From contig NC_088711.1 of assembly GCF_963576615.1 (NCBI RefSeq), positions 25,390,182 to 25,454,181 on the forward strand: a stretch of DNA of 64,000 bases, given 5' to 3'. Position 1 is the stretch's first letter. Each line of letters begins with the position of its first letter. The position numbers and the translations under genes were made by a program. Positions 61,297 to 64,000 of this stretch are shown piece by piece. The notes beneath the pieces are model-generated. The model saw nothing but the letters and a program-made list of their open reading frames with translations. It made no database searches and had not been told where the DNA came from. The DNA is from Watersipora subatra (taxonomy: Eukaryota; Bryozoa; Gymnolaemata; Cheilostomatida; Watersiporidae).

Positions 61297-62785
61297 TATA
61301 TATATACATGTATATATATGTATTGCAGCAAGGCACTTTAGTTTGGGGTGATCTGGCAGTGTTCAATAATGTTTTTATCTACCTATATTGACAGTTCATT
61401 GTATTTAATAATCATACCAAAGGTTCTTTGAAAACTTGAATACAAAAGGCATGCCTATCGTTCTTGCCCACATACCTTAAATGATAAATACCACCTAGTT
61501 ACTAGGTATCAACAGCAAGTTGGTACTTAGGATGAACTTGAAGCGATGTGTTATTAACTTACCTATCGTTAGTTTATACATTGTTCAATCAAGCGAGAGA
61601 AAAATTATGTGATTAAAACTCATAGCTCATTAACGTGGCTAATCGAGGCGCCGAGCCTGTGTAAGCAGCTGGTAACTCAACTGTGTCAGTGAGTCCAGCA
61701 GATATTTGTTTTCACAAATACTCTAAACTTAGTAACATCATTCATTTCTCTGAGGTAAACTAGAAAAAAGCTCCACACATTAAATAGCCAGTATGCAGCA
61801 CATTTCTGGCAACATGCAGGCAGGTAGTCGGGTAATCTGTATATACTCTGGCTGACCAGCATAAGTGTTTGCTTATCAGGACTTATGATTAGTATCAACT
61901 ACCTTCTCTTTAAAATTCTTACAGACTACATGCCATTCTAGTAGCTATAGTGTCAATATAATTTTTCTGCCAACCGCAATTTTTTTAAGTGTACAAGATC
62001 TATTCAAATTTCGATTACATGGTTTGCATACTTCACAGTGTAATAATTAATTACTGAGTACATCTAATTGAATTTTGTTTTTTGACTAATTCAGATAAAC
62101 TTGTACTTGCCAGTTTTAATTCATATTTGTCGATAAACCCCTGATTTCATTGCACATATTTCTATTTCTCCCTTTCCTCACTCCTTTGCCTTTTGAAAAC
62201 GGATAAATGTTTGTATTCAACTTTGTGTAACTATTCTATTTTGCTTGTTTTTGCATAAAACTGTATAACTATTTTTTACATAATCTAACTTTGCATATGA
62301 CTATTGAAACTATGTTATCTCTGGGTTACGAATCATGAACAGAGTATTGTACTAATTTACTCTATCTAGCTTGAAGTGTTTTTATTAACATTTTAACATT
62401 TATTATAACAAGTATCAATTCTCTACAACAACTTAAAAACTTCACCAGACTAAAATCTCTATAAAATTACTTTTGATTATTCAATATTTACAAAGCTGCA
62501 GTCGCTATTCAGTTTGTCAACCGAAACAAACGTTTGGTTAATTAGGAGTTGTTCATTCTTTAAAGGTGATAGTTCTGTTTTAGAGTTTAGTGTTGATGTA
62601 GAATCTATCTACTTATTATTTTGTAGAAGCGATTCGATGTTTATGCTTTAATGCAAATGTCAACAACTGTATTCGCTGTATTGATAGTAGAGGGAGTTAC
62701 GAGACGGTAAAGCATAGGGGCTCTGCGTTGATCCGAATTCTTTAGTCTTCGGAATCGTCTGCGTTTCGGATATTGCGTTTTCACG
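61297..62785. other. GET4 upstream region
   Basis: AT-rich. No gene, and no clear core promoter motif close to the GET4 ATG. Confidence 0.4.
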
Positions 62786-62913
62786 ATGGATCCAACCAGT
62801 TCTTCTCAAACAAAAACCAATGGAGTTTCAAGAATTGTATCAAAACTCGAGAGTAGTATAGCGAATGGAAATTACTACGAAGCTCATCAGCTTTACAAAA
62901 CATTATCTCACCG
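62786..62913 (+). CDS. GET4: GET4/TRC35 first exon (gene continues past the window)
   Basis: N terminus of Get4, the alpha-solenoid protein that bridges Get3/TRC40 to the BAG6/Get5 pre-targeting complex for tail-anchored protein insertion into the ER. The exon encodes 42 residues plus two bases: MDPTSSSQTKTNG, then SRIVSKLESSIANGNYYEAH and QLYKTLSHR. The signature is GNYYEAHQLYKTL (human GDYYEAHQMYRTL). The donor is CACCG|GTAAAT, phase 2, the same R|Y position as the human protein's FFRY. I could not find exon 2 in the remaining 1.1 kb, so it most likely lies beyond the window. Intron 1 carries the GGGGCAAGTTG-type repeat. Confidence 0.87.
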
Positions 62914-63469
62914 GTAAATTAAAGCTTATAAATAGACAATATTTTGTTAACCGAAATACAATACGCCAGTAAGCCTATAACTTTTGTGCGTTAATTATTT
63001 TCCAAAATTGTCGACCAAAGCAAGCATAGTTTGTAATTACATATCATAACTCACATATTAAAAAGAACAAGTTTTTACCGTCATCAATTTCTCTCGCCAT
63101 GAACTAAAGAGTCAAACAGTACACTATATGTAGAACTGCAAAGTTCACTAAGAATTTCGTTTTTCAACGCTTAGGGCAGGGAGCTGTCCGTATATTTTAA
63201 TATCTGCCACATTTTTTTGTAGCTTGGTCTGTGTTAATTTAGCTGTAGAATGTTTGTCTCACATTGGTAATTTTATTGTGATATGCAACACATGATTTTT
63301 TGTTTTCACTAGCTCGAACATCGTTGCTGTATTAGCTTTAGTAAGCGTATGCTCAGAAATACATTTGCTTTTATTGACTTTTCACGAATGCTCCTACAAG
63401 AAATGCTGTCTTATCATCAGTTTCAGAAACTTTGAATACTTCAATATTGTCATGTGAGTAGGGAAAGTG

Positions 63470-63940
63470 GGGCACATTGCAACGCGGGGCACGTTGAAAC
63501 TCTCCTCAAATTTCTTGCTTACAAGTTTACACCATTTTAAATTCATACCTCACTAATTAAAGAGCTTTCTATGTCATCTTATGAGATATCTTAATTGCAT
63601 GAAATAAAAAGAACAGAAATTTTGGTGAGCCATGATTTTGTAAAATTTAATGGTAATTTTTAGCCCTTTTTTATATCCAAATTTAAAGAATTGCATATCT
63701 TCTTTGTACATCATCTCATGTCAACAAAAGTCAATGGAAGAAGCTATAGACATGTTTTTTTCACAATGCACCCACCAACTTCCTGATTTTACATCATCCC
63801 GAGTTGGGATAAACATTTTGGTTACTCAGTGTCAAGTCGGGCACGTTGAAACAAAGGGTACGGGGCAAGTTGCAACATGTTTTAATGATAAGCATAGAGG
63901 GGCAAGTTGTAACATGTCACAACTTGCCCCTCTATTCTTA
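63470..63940. repeat. GGGGCAAGTTGCAAC repeat region with hairpin, in GET4 intron 1
   Basis: Variants of GGGGCACGTTGAAAC/GGGCAAGTTGCAAC occur at 63472, 63486, 63838, 63863 and 63899. The last forms a 17-bp perfect hairpin (63894-63935) around an 8-nt loop. The open frame at 63650-63943 crosses it and is not a gene. Probably a TIR element with ends near 63470 and 63935. Confidence 0.45.
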
Positions 63941-64000
63941 TAGAGGGAACAGCTCGAGTAGCATTGAAACTGCTGTTTGATGCAAACTTTGATGACATAG

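Noticed and set aside
63650-63943. 97-codon frame in GET4 intron 1
   Set aside because: Runs through the GGGCAAGTTG repeat hairpin and is unlike Get4; treated as chance.

Overview
The window is AT-rich animal nuclear DNA: genes are split by GT-AG introns, and most of the rest is SINEs, non-LTR retrotransposon fragments, terminal-inverted-repeat (TIR) elements and minisatellites. Exon-by-exon translation recovers four recognisable conserved genes. The gene content fits an invertebrate, and I would guess a lophotrochozoan (bryozoan or mollusc type) from the repeat style and the ancestral single B-type lamin. That placement is inference and the species is not resolved.

Layout. 1-18.4 kb: no intact gene; several SINEs, a TIR element (2.36-3.75 kb), a cluster of four unrelated minisatellites (5.8-8.3 kb), and a dead copy of a multi-copy invertebrate gene with a PIN/FEN1-like region and a cysteine-rich CXC-type tail (12.0-14.65 kb). 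18.8-22.3 kb, minus strand: LAMTOR3 (Ragulator subunit) in six exons, with a TIR element inside one intron. 22.3-32.2 kb: mobile DNA, including related Tigger/pogo-like elements and a piggyBac-like foldback element with arms of about 300 bp. 32.2-36.85 kb, plus strand: SURF6 (nucleolar ribosome-biogenesis factor) in three exons. 38.0-49.7 kb, minus strand: a complete 11-exon B-type nuclear lamin of 586 aa ending in the CaaX box CAIM. SURF6 and lamin converge tail to tail, and their predicted 3' UTRs may overlap. 50.0-51.8 kb: degenerate APE-type LINE. 52-61.3 kb: microsatellite, SINEs, a rearranged TIR element, two head-to-head copies of the 3' end of a LINE with a restriction-like endonuclease, and a hairpin element. 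62.79 kb to the end: first exon and part of intron 1 of GET4 on the plus strand.

The four genes are ordinary housekeeping functions (lysosomal mTORC1/MAPK scaffolding, ribosome assembly, nuclear lamina, tail-anchored protein insertion) and do not form a cluster with a shared job. I did not find a convincing new multi-gene system. The most interesting signals are in the mobile and repetitive DNA: the foldback element, a Tigger-like family with shared interior but divergent ends, a 49-bp x 13 minisatellite next to a lamin 3' splice site, and the nuclease-like repeated gene family. All splice sites are read by eye without transcript support.
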